Of a stretch of 64,000 nt of DNA, positions 28,918-40,152 are shown one piece after another; position 1 is the stretch's first letter; each line of letters opens with the position of its first letter. Made by a program: the position numbers and the translations under genes. The notes beneath the pieces were generated by a model. It ran no database searches and had not been told where the DNA came from. It was given only the letters and a program-made list of their open reading frames with translations. Origin of the DNA: Chitinophaga sedimenti (GTDB lineage: Bacteria; Bacteroidota; Bacteroidia; Chitinophagales; Chitinophagaceae); NCBI RefSeq assembly GCF_023156195.1, contig NZ_JAKUKA010000001.1:4712001-4776000 (forward strand), in the 5' to 3' direction.

Positions 28918-31864
28918 ATGATCACAACTCGAATCATGCGGGCGATATTGCTTTGCCCCCTGTTTCTGGCCCTGCCGTGCCTGCTGAACGCGCAGACCAA
29001 ACCGGTATCGGGCTCCGTTAAGGACGAAAAAGGCGTAGCTGTTCCCGGCGCCACCGTCCAGGTAAAAGGCACCTCCACCGGTACCACTACAGACGCCCAG
29101 GGCGATTTCAAGTTGAATGCGCCGGCAAGTGCCACCAAACTCGTTGTTTCCTTCCTCGGCTACACAACACAGGAAGTAGACATCGCCCCCACCGTTTCTG
29201 TTACGCTCGTACTCGACAACACCACCCTCACCGACGTGGTAGTAGTAGGTTACGGCACCACGCGCAAAAAGGACCTCACCGGCGCCGTAACATCGCTTAA
29301 GACCAAAGATTTTAATAAAGGCATCGTATCTGCCCCCGATCAGCTGATCCAGGGTAAGGTTTCCGGCCTCATGGTGGTGAACAACAGCGGCGCCCCGGGC
29401 GGCGCTGCCACCGTACGTATTCGCGGTAATGCCTCGGTGCGCTCAGGTAATCAGCCTTTGTATGTGGTAGATGGGGTACCGCTCGACGGTCGCACCGCCC
29501 GCCCCAACATCGATGCTAACGGCCTCGGGCAAACGCCGGACGCTAACCCGCTCAACTTCATCAACTCCTTTGATATTGCTTCTATAGAAGTATTGAAAGA
29601 TGCCTCCGCCACCGCGATCTACGGTTCGCGCGGCTCCAATGGGGTAATTATCATCACTACTAAGAAAGGATCGGTCGGTCCGGCTAAGATCGATGTGGGC
29701 TACACCATCGGTACCAGCAATATGATGAAAAAGCTCGACGTGCTCAGCGCCTCCGAGTATCGCAAGGCCCTCACGGACTACGGTCTTGCCGGCGGCGACA
29801 AAGGCGGCAACACCGATGCCATGGATGCCATCACCCGCAACGCCCTCACCCACAACTTCAACGTAGGCATCAGCGGCGGTAACGACAACGGCCGGTATCG
29901 CGCCTCGTTCGGGCTGCTCGACCAACAGGGCATCATCCTCAAATCTGGTCTAAAGAAATACACCGCAAACCTCAATGGCCAGTACACCTTCCTCGACAGC
30001 AAACGCCACGGGCGTCGACTTTAATCTCTCGGCCGCCCACACCAGGGAGCAGATGGCGCCGATCACGAACAATGCCGGTTTTACGGGCAGTCTCATTGGC
30101 CAGGCACTCCAGTGGAACCCCACACAGCCGCTTTACAACGCCGACGGCTCGCTCAACATCCTCGGCAACGGCGACCCGGTAAACCCGCTCGCCATGTCCA
30201 AAGCCTTTAATGACAAGGCCAACATCAGCTACCTGCTGGGAAGTATTTCGCCGTACGTGAACATCTTGCCCGGACTGCAATACCGCTTCCTCTACAGCAT
30301 TAACCACCAGACCGGCATCCGTCGTGCAGAGATCAAATCTTTTATCAACATTAATGGCGTGAATGGTTTTGGCCAGGCCTATTATGGCAACACCGAACTT
30401 ACTTCGCAGCTGTTCACCAATACCCTCAGCTACAATAAGGAATTCAAAAACAGGCTTACGCTGAACGCGGTAGTCGGTTATGAATACCAGAAATTCGAGT
30501 ACCGCGGCGTGTCCGTGGGCGCACTGGGCTTTTCCACCGACGAACTGGATTATACCAACATCCTGCAAAACGCCTTGCAGTCAAACACCTTCCTGAACGC
30601 GTTCGAAAATCCGAGCTCGGAAATTCAGTCGGTGTTTGGTCGTTTAACCCTGAATTATGACGATCGCTACTTGCTCACCGGTACGCTGCGTGCCGATGGC
30701 TCTTCCAAATTCGGGTCGAACAACAAGTACGGTTACTTCCCCTCGTTTGCCGCCAAATGGAATATGACCAACGAAGGTTTCCTGAAAGGCAATACCTTCT
30801 TTAATAACCTGGCAGTACGTGTGGGCTGGGGCATTACCGGCAACCAGGAATTCCCTGCAGGTGCGGCGCAGGAGCAATATGTACTGGGTGCAGGCGGTGG
30901 CGCGGGCCTCAGCAACGTGGCCAACCCCGACCTCAAATGGGAAAGCAGCCAGCAGCTGAACGCGGGCATCGACTTCTCGCTTGCCGATAATCGCATCTAC
31001 GGCAGTGTCGATTATTTTAATAAGAAAACGACCAACCTGCTGTTCAACTTCCCGGCCATTCAGCCAGCGCCCGCATCCGCCTATTGGATTAACCTGCCGG
31101 GTAACGTGCTGAATACGGGCGTGGAGCTGCAGATCAAAGGCGACATCGTTCGCACCAAAGACTGGCTGTGGACACTGGGCGCCAATGCAGCGTTTATGAA
31201 GAATGAGCTGCGCGACTACAACGGCCCTGTTGTACTCACCGGCGCCATCAGCGGCCAGGGTGTATCCGGCGCTACGGTACAACGCCTCGTAAGCGGGCAG
31301 CCGTTGAATACTTTTATGTGAGAAACTTCCGGGGTTTTGATGATAATGGCCAGGGGATTTATGCAGACAAAGGCTCCAGCATGTTCTACCTGGGCGACCC
31401 CAATCCGAACCAGTTGCTCGGCCTCACCAGCGAACTGAATTACAAAAAATGGGCGCTCAATATTAACATGAACGGCGCATTTGGCCACCAGGTATAACAA
31501 TACTGCCAACACCGTACTGCCCATCAGCAACCTCGGTTCGCGCAATGTGGGCAAGTCGGTAATCGGTACCAAAGAAGCGCTGAGCAACCCGATCACTACG
31601 TCCAGCCGCTACCTCGAAAACGCGGATTTCATGAAACTCACCAACGCCACGCTGAGCTACAGCCTCGGCAACATTGGCAAAAACCTGAAAAACGTGAACC
31701 TGTTCGTTACCGGTCAAAACTTGTTTGTGCTTACCGGTTACAGCGGCTTCGACCCGGAAGTGAATACGGATAAAAGTGTGAATGGGGTTACTTCGTTCGG
31801 CATTGAGTACGGTCCTTACCCTACCGCCAGAACGATCCTCTTCGGCCTCAACTTTTCGCTCTAA
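28918..31864 (+). CDS. SusC-type TonB-dependent receptor (three frameshifts)
   Basis: About 980 residues when rejoined. Signal peptide (ITTRIMRAILLCPLFLALPC...), carboxypeptidase-like domain ('GVAVPGATVQVKGTSTGTTT'), TonB-box-like 'LTDVVVVGYGTTRKKDLTGA', plug ('IASIEVLKDASATAIYGSRG') and barrel to the terminal 'ILFGLNFSL'. No STN domain, so unlike the first SusC it is not expected to signal through FecR. Frames change near 29995, 31318 and 31490. SusD follows by 18 bp and a GH31 glycosidase ends the locus, pointing to uptake of an alpha-linked glycan. Confidence 0.9.
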
Positions 31865-31882
31865 TGTTTAAAATTTAAGATC

Positions 31883-33433
31883 ATGACCCGATATAAAGTA
31901 TTGACCGTAGCTATCGCCGCCCTGGGACTTACTTACAGCTCCTGCACCAAACTGGACGAAAAGCTCGGCTCCACCATCACCAAGTCGCAGGCCGACTCGG
32001 TAATCAAAGTGCCCGCACTGTTGAAAACCGCGTACGACGCGCTGCAATTGCCTTACCAGGACCAGAGCAACTACTGGGCCCTCTGCGAAATGACTTCCGA
32101 CGAAGCGGTAGCGCCCACCCGCGGCGGCGACTGGGACGACAACGGCGTTTGGCGCGCCCTCAAACTGCACGCCTGGACTCCCGACCACACGCACGTGAAC
32201 GATGCCTTCAACAATATTCTGACGGCAGAATTTGCGGCCACCAACGTGTTAAACTTCAATCCTTCAGCGCAACAATCCGCCGAAGCCCGCTTCCTGCGCG
32301 CCTGGACCATGTTTTCGGTATTGGATGGCTGGGGACAGGTGCCCTACCGCCAACCTGGCGACACCTTGCTGAATCCACCGAAAGTGCTGGTAGGCAACGA
32401 TGCGCTAACCTTCATCGTATCTGAACTGGAAGCGATCATCAATGATCTGCCTGCCGGTCCGCCCGCCACACCGGCTTACACCGCTAATAAAATTGCCGCC
32501 AAAACATTACTAATGAAGTGTTACCTGAACAAGGGCGCCTTTACGAACAGGCAGGCTCCCACGTTCGACCCGGCGGATATGACAAAAGTGGTTGCGCTCG
32601 CCGACGAGATTATCGGCACGGGCAATTTCAGTCTCGCCAATAATATCTTCGACAACTTCGCTTATAACAACGATGCGATTTCTACAGAAAATATTTTCAC
32701 CCAGCAGAACGGCCCCGGCCTGAGCACTGCCCGTGGCGGCAACTCGTCTTTCTGCCGCTGGGCGCCCACACTGCACTATAACCAACGCCCCAGCGGCTGG
32801 AACGGCTTCGCCACGACCAGCGATTTTTATGACAAGTTCGAAGCGGCGGATACCCGCCGTGGTGTAGCGTATACCGGCGTCACGAATATTTCCGGTTTAC
32901 GTGTAGGCTTCCTGATAGGGCAGCAGGTGGATCAAACGGGTAAATTGCTGGAAGACCGCAAAGGCAATAAATTGATCTTCACCCGTGAACTGGCGCTGGA
33001 AACCGGCACCGACCTGGAAGTAAAAGGCATCCGCGTGGTGAAATATCCGCCCGACTTTGTTACACTTAATGGCACCAACAGCAATAACGCCAGCAATGAC
33101 TATGTATTTCTTCGTTACGCCGATGTGCTGCTCATGAAGGCCGAAGCATTGCTCCGCAACAACGGTGCGGCAGCTGCCCTTACCATCGTAAACAACCTGC
33201 GCGTAAAACGTGGGGCTACGCCGCTTGGTGCGCTTACGCTTGCTAACATGCTCGATGAACGCGGCCGCGAATTTTATTGGGAAGGCTGGCGCCGGCAGGA
33301 CCTGATCCGCTTCGGTAAATTCCTCGAGCCCCGGCAGCTGAAACCCACCGACGATAAAAAGTACTTATTGTTCCCGATCCCGGCGAATGCCAAGGCGGTG
33401 AACCCGAACCTGACGCAAAACGACGGATACTAA
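31883..33433 (+). CDS. SusD/RagB-like glycan-binding lipoprotein
   Basis: Intact 516 residues. Signal peptide with lipobox (IAALGLTYSSC, Cys 21), then 'TKLDEKLGSTITKSQADS'. TPR-like helices 'SAEARFLRAWTMFSVLDGWG' and 'AAKTLLMKCYLNKGAF', and the conserved end 'DERGREFYWEGWRRQDLIRF' plus 'LFPIPANAKAVNPNL' are typical of full-length SusD. It forms the lid of the SusC barrel on the cell surface and binds the transported oligosaccharide. Followed by a strong terminator. Confidence 0.93.
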   Translation: MTRYKVLTVAIAALGLTYSSCTKLDEKLGSTITKSQADSVIKVPALLKTAYDALQLPYQDQSNYWALCEMTSDEAVAPTRGGDWDDNGVWRALKLHAWTPDHTHVNDAFNNILTAEFAATNVLNFNPSAQQSAEARFLRAWTMFSVLDGWGQVPYRQPGDTLLNPPKVLVGNDALTFIVSELEAIINDLPAGPPATPAYTANKIAAKTLLMKCYLNKGAFTNRQAPTFDPADMTKVVALADEIIGTGNFSLANNIFDNFAYNNDAISTENIFTQQNGPGLSTARGGNSSFCRWAPTLHYNQRPSGWNGFATTSDFYDKFEAADTRRGVAYTGVTNISGLRVGFLIGQQVDQTGKLLEDRKGNKLIFTRELALETGTDLEVKGIRVVKYPPDFVTLNGTNSNNASNDYVFLRYADVLLMKAEALLRNNGAAAALTIVNNLRVKRGATPLGALTLANMLDERGREFYWEGWRRQDLIRFGKFLEPRQLKPTDDKKYLLFPIPANAKAVNPNLTQNDGY

Positions 33434-33462
33434 ACGTTTCGTTTTTTCGCAGTTGATCAAAT

Positions 33463-33498
33463 CCATAAAAGGGCTGTTTTCTAACAGCCCTTTTATGG
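33463..33498 (+). terminator. Rho-independent terminator after susD-2
   Basis: Perfect 16-bp stem: CCATAAAAGGGCTGTT pairs with AACAGCCCTTTTATGG, loop TTCT (33479-33482). It separates susCD from the GH31 gene, so glycosidase expression may be uncoupled or lower. Confidence 0.8.
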
Positions 33499-33523
33499 AC
33501 CATTCCTCTCTAAATATATAGAT

Positions 33524-35937
33524 ATGAGAAAATTGCTCCTGCCAGCCCTGCTGCTGCTGACGGGCCTCCCTTCGTTTGCCCAGCACATACGCACCATCGG
33601 AAATGTGCGGTCGGCGCAGATCGGCAACGGGCTGGTAAATATTGATGTGGATAATGCGAAAGTGCAGGTGCTCGTCTACACACCGTCCATCATCCGGATC
33701 AGGATTGATAAGAAGGACCTGGCAAAAGATTTTTCCTATGCGGTGATAGCAAAGCCCGATCCTTCCGGCGCCCGCATCTCCCAAAATGAAAAAGAAATAA
33801 TAGTCGCCACCGACTCCTTACAGCTGCGGATTACGAAAATGCCTTTCGCGGTAAGTTTCCTTACGCCGGATAATAAAATCATAAATGAAGATGAAAAAGG
33901 ACTGACCAGCTCCCGGGCGGGCGAGGCCGTTACGACTTACAAAAAAATGCAGGAAGGTGAGCGGTTCATCGGTTTAGGGAGAAGACGGGTAACTTCGACC
34001 GGCGGGGCAGCGCGTACACCAACTGGAACTCCGACGTGTTCGGCTACAGCACCGGCCAGGACCCGCTGTACAGCACCATCCCCTTTTACATCGGCATCCA
34101 CCACGGGCTTAATTACGGCCTGTTTTTCGACAACACCTGGCGCAGCGACTTCAACTTCGGTGCCAGCAATGATCGGTTTTCCTCGTTCGGCGCGGCAGGT
34201 GGCGAAATGAATTACTACTTCATTTATCATACCCGTATGGCGGATATTATTCAGTCGTACACGCAGCTCACCGGCCGCATGCCGCTACCACCCATGTGGA
34301 GCCTGGGCTACCAGCAAAACCGCTACAGCTATTACCCCGACACAGAAGTACTCCGCATCGCGCAAACCCTGCGCGAAAAGAAAATCCCCGCCGACGGTAT
34401 TACCCTCGACATCCACCACATGGATGCGTACAAGATTTTCACCTGGCACAAAGACCGCTTCCCGAATCCCAAACAAACCACCGATGCGCTGAAAAAACTC
34501 GGCTTCAAAACCACGGTGATCATGGACCCGGGCATTAAGGTGGAAAAAGGATATGGCTCCTACGAACGCGGCCTGCAACAAAATATATTTATTAAATACA
34601 CCGATGGCCAACCCTACGCCGGCCAGGTGTGGCCCGGCTGGTGCCACTTCCCGGATTTCACGAGTGAAAAGGGCCGCGAGTGGTGGAAAAAGGAAATGAA
34701 CGCCTACTTCAGCACCGGCGTATCCGGCTTCTGGAACGACATGAACGAGATCGCTACCTGGGGACAAAAAATGCCCGACAACGTACTCTTCTCCTTCGAA
34801 GGCGACACCGCCGCGCACCCACAGGTGCACAATGCTTACGGCCTGCAAATGACAAAAGCCAGTTACGAAGGCGCCCGCGCAGGCCTCAACAACCACCGCC
34901 CGTTTTTGCTCACCCGCGCGGGTTACGCCGGCCTGCAACGCTACACCGCCATCTGGACCGGCGACAACCGCGCCGAAGATGATCATATGATGCTGGGCGT
35001 ACGTTTGCTAAACAGCCTTGGCATCTGCGGCGTAGCTTTTAATGGGATGGATGTAGGTGGCTTCACCGGCAATGCGCCTGTTGGCCTATATACAAGATGG
35101 GTGCAGCTCGGCGCCTTCATGCCTTACTTCCGTAACCACACCGGCGTAAACACCCGTGCCGCGGAACCATGGTCGTTCGGCGAAGAAGCGTTGGAAATTG
35201 CGCGCAACTACATCAACCTGCGGTATCGGCTGCTCCCTTACATCTATTCGCATTTTTACGAAGCCACGCAAACCGCCATGCCGCTCAACCGCAGCCTGGC
35301 TATCGACTACACGCATGATCCCAAAGTCTACGACGCGCGTTTTCAAAACCAGTTTTTGTTTGGCCACGCATTTCTAGTAGCGCCGCTCGAGAGCCAGAAA
35401 ATGTACGCGGAAATCTACCTCCCGCAGGGCCGCTGGTATAATCTCTATACAGATGCAGTATCCGAAGGAGCCCGCGAATACCTGTATCCCATCAGCATGA
35501 AGCAATTACCGGTGTATGTAAAAGCCGGTAGTATTGTACCGATGCAGTCGCTCGTACAAAACACGACCGAAAAGCCCGGCGATACACTGTTTCTGCACGT
35601 GTACAAGGGCGAACAGCCCAACCAGTTTACTTATTATGAAGATGATGGGGACACGTTTGACTACGAGAAGGGCGATTTCTACAAACGTTTAATCAAATAC
35701 GAAGGCAATCAACTTGTTTTACAAAAGCCTGAAGGAAAAAGAACTTCGCAGTTTTCGATATTGAGCCTGGTGTTGCATGGATTCCCATCTTCCCCAAAAG
35801 CGAAAGCAGAAAAAATGGCCTGGCTGAACGCAATTTCCCGCTTCGATCCGCAGGCGGGCGCATCGGAAACGGACAGCTGCGCGGTGCAACGCATCAACCT
35901 GAAAAATGAAAACAGTAAGATAGTTGTAGACCTGTAA
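33524..35937 (+). CDS. Glycoside hydrolase family 31 (alpha-glucosidase/alpha-xylosidase; frameshifted)
   Basis: About 804 residues. Signal peptide MRKLLLPALLLLTGLPSFA, N-terminal beta-sandwich ('KVQVLVYTPSIIRIRID'), then the GH31 (beta/alpha)8 barrel. The nucleophile is the Asp in 'GFWNDMNEIATWG' and the acid/base Asp is in 'AIWTGDNRAEDDH'. 'PPMWSLGYQQNRYSYYPDTE' and 'DIHHMDAYKIFTWHKDRFPN' are typical subsite motifs. C-terminal beta domains contain a DUF5110-like 'YYEDDGDTFDYEKGDF'. One frame change near 33978-33985 ('ERFIGLGEKTGNFDRRG' once restored). It hydrolyses terminal alpha-linked sugars in the periplasm from glycans imported by the preceding SusC/SusD; the exact linkage is not certain. 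Confidence 0.92.
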
Positions 35938-36282
35938 TTACCAGTTAAACCAACCTTTTTCCATGCCGATAAAAATGCCATCGGGGCGTGTTTCTATGGG
36001 GTAGGTTTTGAGGTAAAATCCCTCGCCGCTGGTATTGTAACCATTGCGCAGCGCGAATTTGTAGCGGTGCAGGGGGCACACCACATTGCCGGTAGCATCG
36101 ATGTAACCATCGTTCATATGCGCGCCGGCGTGGGGGCATTTATGGGCAAAGGCATATAATTGGTCCTGGTAGCGGGTTACACAGATCTTTTTACCGTTTA
36201 CATCTTGTACGGTAATCACGGATTCTGCGGCGAGCAAATCGTCCGCCTCGGCTACGCGGTGCCAGTTATATTCCTTTGCCAT
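35938..36282 (-). CDS. Rieske [2Fe-2S] ferredoxin-like protein
   Basis: Intact 114 residues, soluble. Cluster ligands are 'CPHAGAH' and 'CPLHRYKF', with conserved flanking 'FAHKCPHAGAHMNDGYID' and 'GNVVCPLHRYKFAL'. It resembles NirD-type and dioxygenase-ferredoxin Rieske proteins and would transfer electrons to an unknown partner. It lies 8 bp upstream... of the hflX stop side in the same direction; hflX is the upstream gene in transcription, so the two may be co-transcribed. Its stop abuts the convergent GH31 stop. Confidence 0.88.
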   Translation of the reverse strand: MAKEYNWHRVAEADDLLAAESVITVQDVNGKKICVTRYQDQLYAFAHKCPHAGAHMNDGYIDATGNVVCPLHRYKFALRNGYNTSGEGFYLKTYPIETRPDGIFIGMEKGWFNW

Positions 36283-36290
36283 GAATGATG

Positions 36291-37481
36291 TTAGTAGAAA
36301 AATTCGGATTTGTACGGGTAGCGTTCGCGGTACAGCTGCATCACTTTTTCCAAAATCACCGTACGCAGTTCTTCCACGTTGCGGCGTTCCGTAGCGGCAA
36401 TAAACACGCAGTTGCCCTGCGATTTATCGTTCCAGGTTTGCTTCAGCTGTGCAAGAATGTCCTGCTTCACTTCGTCGGCCAGCCACTCATCGAACGTATT
36501 TTTTTCGTAGAGGTCCATCTTGTTAAAAATCAAGACGGTCGGCTTTTCGAAGGCCTTCAGTTCCTGCAGCGTCCTGTTCACCACTTCAATCTGATCTTCA
36601 TACTGCGGGTGCGAAATATCGACCACATGCAGCAGGATATCGCTTTCGCGCACCTCGTCCAGGGTAGACTTAAAACTTTCTACCAGGTGATGCGGCAGCT
36701 TGCGGATGAAACCTACGGTATCGCTTAACAGGAAAGGCGTTTGCTCAAACACCACTTTGCGGGTGGTCGTATCCAGCGTGGCGAAGAGTTTATTTTCGGC
36801 AAACACCTCACTTTTACTGAGCAGGTTCATGGTGGTGGATTTACCCACGTTGGTATAACCCACCAGCGCTACGCGGATAAATTCGCCGCGGTCCTTACGC
36901 TGGGTCAGTGCCTGCTTGTCTATTTCGCCGAGTCGGCGGCGGAGCAGGGCAATTTTATCTTTTACGATACGGCGGTCCGTTTCGATCTCCGTTTCACCGG
37001 GACCTCTTGAACCAATACCGCCGCCCTGACGTTCCAGGTGACTCCACATGCCTCGCAGCCTGGGCAGGATGTACTGGTATTGCGCCAGCTCCACCTGCAC
37101 CTTTGCCTGTGCGGTGCGCGCACGGCGGGCGAAGATGTCGAGAATGAGGTCACTACGGTCGATTACTTTGATTTTCAACTCCTTCTGGATATTGGAAATC
37201 TGCGACCCGGTGAGCTCATCGTCGAATATAACGAGGTCAATGTTTCTGGAGGTTACGTACACACGGATTTCTTCCAGCTTACCCTTACCGACAAAAGTTG
37301 CCCGGTCGGGGTGCGCCAGTTTCTGGGTGAAGCGTTTTACGGCTTCTGCGCCGGCCGTTTCCGCGAGGAAGGCCAGCTCATCGAGGTATTCCTTTACCTG
37401 CGATTCGGTTTGCTCCTTGTGGATAACACCAACCAGTACCGCACGTTCATTTTGTTTTACGACTTGTTGCTTATCTATCAA
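36291..37481 (-). CDS. hflX: GTPase HflX
   Basis: Intact 396 residues. The N-terminal HflX domain ('HPDRATFVGKGKLEEI', 'LELTGSQ...NIQKEL'-like 'DDELTGSQISNIQKELKIKV') and 'RLRGMWSHLERQGGGIGSRG' precede the G domain: P-loop 'VALVGYTNVGKSTTMN', G3 'LLSDTVGFIRKLP', G4 'IFNKMDLYE'. HflX binds the large ribosomal subunit and splits stalled ribosomes under stress. The start at 37481 follows the acidic protein gene by 27 bp. Confidence 0.95.
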   Translation of the reverse strand: MIDKQQVVKQNERAVLVGVIHKEQTESQVKEYLDELAFLAETAGAEAVKRFTQKLAHPDRATFVGKGKLEEIRVYVTSRNIDLVIFDDELTGSQISNIQKELKIKVIDRSDLILDIFARRARTAQAKVQVELAQYQYILPRLRGMWSHLERQGGGIGSRGPGETEIETDRRIVKDKIALLRRRLGEIDKQALTQRKDRGEFIRVALVGYTNVGKSTTMNLLSKSEVFAENKLFATLDTTTRKVVFEQTPFLLSDTVGFIRKLPHHLVESFKSTLDEVRESDILLHVVDISHPQYEDQIEVVNRTLQELKAFEKPTVLIFNKMDLYEKNTFDEWLADEVKQDILAQLKQTWNDKSQGNCVFIAATERRNVEELRTVILEKVMQLYRERYPYKSEFFY

Positions 37482-37508
37482 TGTATTTAAAAACTTTCCG
37501 CGAAGGTA

Positions 37509-37918
37509 CTATTTTTCCTCCTCCGGATCGATATCGATGCCGTGGCGGTCTCCGCCTAAACTGTAATAATTGTTTTCTTCATCCTCCTCGCCTATCGCCT
37601 CCAGCTCGTCGTCCAGTTCTTCGCCGGGAACGTCCAGTGAGTCCGGTCTTCGTCGCCCTCTTCCCGCTCAGGACGCACAATATCGCTGTTGTCTTCCAAC
37701 TCGAAGTCGCGCAGCGGGTCGCCAAGCGTCTCGAGGTCATCTTCCGTTACATCGGCGTCCGATTCTTCGATATCTTCGCTGTTCAGCAGCGGGGCAGGTC
37801 TTCTACGTCTTCATTGTCGGGGCCGCCGCCTTCTCCGGTTTTTTCCGCCTTGTTATAGATGTCCTCGCTGGCGGGATAATGCGGGTAACCTTTCAGTTTG
37901 TTTTTCTTATTGGTCATA
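37509..37918 (-). CDS. Acidic conserved hypothetical protein (two frameshifts)
   Basis: About 136 residues, very acidic. It starts 'MTNKKNKLKGYPHYPASEDI' with 'YNKAEKTGEGG' and ends 'ELEAIGEEDEENNYYSLGGD' plus a short acidic tail. Frames change near 37793 and 37640. Low-complexity Asp/Glu stretches dominate the middle. Proteins with the KGYPhYPaSEDIYn start and the ENNYYSLGGD end are widespread in Bacteroidota, often near hflX, but have no known function. Confidence 0.65.
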
Positions 37919-38054
37919 ACAAAGAGTTTTATTGATTAAAGTCCGGGAGATCAGCCCCTAAAACCATTCCATAAACAATCGCGGGCGTAGGAGAGTTTAA
38001 TAGATGCCGTTATTTGTACAACAGTTGGGGAAAAACCGGTACTAATTTGCCTTT

Positions 38055-38086
38055 TTTGGCAGATGGGCCACGAATATTTACATTTA
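38055..38086 (+). promoter_or_regulatory. Promoter-like site before the S9 peptidase
   Basis: TTTG at 38055-38058 and TACATTTA at 38079-38086 (one mismatch to TAnnTTTG) are 20 bp apart, 18 bp before the start codon. Confidence 0.4.
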
Positions 38087-38104
38087 TCGGATCAATAAAA
38101 TCTA

Positions 38105-40141
38105 ATGACCATGCGCAAAACGCTCTTTTTGGCAGGCATGCTTTTTACCTCTTACAGTAGTATGGCACAGCAAAAAATGACGCCCGAGTTATTATGGCAA
38201 CTCGGAAGGGTAGGCGGCGAAACGATTTCCGCCGACGGTAAAACGGTAATTTATGGCGTAAGCCACTATAACCTCGCCGAAAACAAAAGCGAACGAAACC
38301 TGTATGCAGCCCCGATAGAAGGCGGCGCGGCAAAGCAACTGACCAGCACACCCGGCGGCGAATCCGGCGCACAGGTGCTACCCAATGGCAAAATCGGCTA
38401 CAGCCTGAAAGGACAGTGGTGGGAAATGAATGCCGATGGCAGCAACCCGGTACAGAAAACCAATTATGAAGGCGGCATGCAAAACATCCGGCTTTCTCCC
38501 GATGGAAAACTGATACTGTTTTCTAAGGAAGTGAAGATTGATAAGGTGAGCGGAAAAGATTTTCATCCCGATCTTCCTAAATCGAATGCACAGGTATATA
38601 CCTCGCTGAACTACCGCCACTGGGATACTTGGGAGGACGGCAACTACAGCCACGTGTTTTATGCGCCTTATAACGACGGGCAGCTCGGCGAGGCCGTAGA
38701 CATCATGGCCGGCCAGCCTTACGACTGCCCGCAAATGCCTTCCGGCGGTGCCGAAGACTTCATCTGGTCGCCCGACAGCAAAAGCATTGTGTACGTCTGC
38801 AAAAAGAAACACGGTACCGCTTACGCCGTGAGCACCAATACAGACATTTACAGCTACAACCTCGAAAGCAAACAAACCCTGAATTACTCCGAAGGCATGG
38901 CCGGTTACGACGTGGCCCCCGCTTTCAGCCCGGACGGCAGCCGCCTGCTGTGGCTCAGCATGGCACACGACGGTTTTGAGGCAGATAAGAACGATGTGAT
39001 CATTTACGACCTGAAATCCGGCCAGATCCACAATGCTACCAAAGATTGGGATGGCACCGTGGGCAGCGCCAGCTGGAGTAAAGACGGCAAAAAGATCTTC
39101 TTCCTGGCAACGCTCAAAGGCACCGAGCAGCTGTTGGAAATCAGCCTGCAAGGCAAGGTGGAACTCACCAACGCTAAACACATCCGCCAGGTAACCAAAG
39201 GCCAGTTTGACGTTAACGGCATTGTCGGTGAAACTGGCAACACGCTGGTAGTAAGCCGTGCCGACATGAACCACGCCGCCGAACTGTTCGCCGTTAACCT
39301 GAAAACAGGCGCCATGCAGCCGGTGACGAAAGAAAACGAAAGCATTTACGGCAAACTCGCCACCAGCAAGGTGGAAGAGCGCTGGGTAAATACGACCGAC
39401 GGTAAAAAGATGCTCGTATGGGTCATCTATCCACCGGACTTCGACGCCACTAAAAAGTACCCCACATTGCTCTACTGCCAGGGCGGCCCGCAATCGGCCG
39501 TATCGCAGTTTTACAGCTTCCGCTGGAACTTCCAGCTGATGGCGGCACAAGGCTACATCGTAGTAGCACCTAACCGTCGCGGCATGCCGGGACATGGCGT
39601 GGAATGGAACGCCAGCATCAGCAAAGACTGGGGCGGCCAACCGATCCGCGATTACCTGTCGGCCATCGACGACGTGGCAAAAGAACCGTTCGTAGATAAA
39701 GCCCGCCTGGGTGCGGTAGGCGCCAGCTATGGCGGCTACTCCGTATACATGCTGGCCGGCGTACACGAAAACCGCTTTAAATCGTTCATCGCCCACGATG
39801 GCCTGTTCGACCTGCGCAGCTGGTACGGTACCACCGAAGAGCTCTGGTTCGCCAACTGGGACATTGGCGCGTACTGGGATAAAGCCAACGCGAAGAGCTA
39901 CGAGCAGTTTAATCCCAGCAACCTGGTCAGCAAATGGAACGCACCGATCATGATCGTACAGGGTGGCATTGATTTCCGTGTGGGCATTGAACAGGGATTG
40001 CAGGCATTCCAGGCAGCGCAGCTGCGTGGGATCAAGAGTAAATTACTATACCTGCCGGAGGAGAATCACTGGGTGCTGAGCGCGCAGAATGCGATCGTTT
40101 GGCAACGGGAATTCTTCGGCTGGCTGAAGGAAACCTTATAG
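38105..40141 (+). CDS. S9 family prolyl oligopeptidase/dipeptidyl peptidase
   Basis: Intact 678 residues with a signal peptide (MRKTLFLAGMLFTSYSSMAQ). Residues about 25-420 form a WD40-like beta-propeller ('QNIRLSPDGKLILFSKEV', 'DVAPAFSPDGSRLLWLSMAH'). The C-terminal alpha/beta hydrolase domain has nucleophile 'GAVGASYGGYSVYML', Asp in 'IMIVQGGIDFRVG' and His in 'LPEENHWVLSAQN'. It cleaves peptides in the periplasm, with a preference that cannot be fixed from sequence. Start at 38105 or, in frame, 38111. Monocistronic; an 11-bp repeat tract lies just behind it. Confidence 0.92.
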   Translation: MTMRKTLFLAGMLFTSYSSMAQQKMTPELLWQLGRVGGETISADGKTVIYGVSHYNLAENKSERNLYAAPIEGGAAKQLTSTPGGESGAQVLPNGKIGYSLKGQWWEMNADGSNPVQKTNYEGGMQNIRLSPDGKLILFSKEVKIDKVSGKDFHPDLPKSNAQVYTSLNYRHWDTWEDGNYSHVFYAPYNDGQLGEAVDIMAGQPYDCPQMPSGGAEDFIWSPDSKSIVYVCKKKHGTAYAVSTNTDIYSYNLESKQTLNYSEGMAGYDVAPAFSPDGSRLLWLSMAHDGFEADKNDVIIYDLKSGQIHNATKDWDGTVGSASWSKDGKKIFFLATLKGTEQLLEISLQGKVELTNAKHIRQVTKGQFDVNGIVGETGNTLVVSRADMNHAAELFAVNLKTGAMQPVTKENESIYGKLATSKVEERWVNTTDGKKMLVWVIYPPDFDATKKYPTLLYCQGGPQSAVSQFYSFRWNFQLMAAQGYIVVAPNRRGMPGHGVEWNASISKDWGGQPIRDYLSAIDDVAKEPFVDKARLGAVGASYGGYSVYMLAGVHENRFKSFIAHDGLFDLRSWYGTTEELWFANWDIGAYWDKANAKSYEQFNPSNLVSKWNAPIMIVQGGIDFRVGIEQGLQAFQAAQLRGIKSKLLYLPEENHWVLSAQNAIVWQREFFGWLKETL

Positions 40142-40152
40142 CATCTTAAGAC

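Noticed and set aside
29443..31282. Long antisense frames over susC-2
   Set aside because: Shadows of a conserved receptor gene; no motifs.
38378..39796. 472-codon open frame antisense to the S9 peptidase
   Set aside because: The opposite strand encodes a complete peptidase with catalytic triad; the antisense frame reflects codon composition and has no domain.
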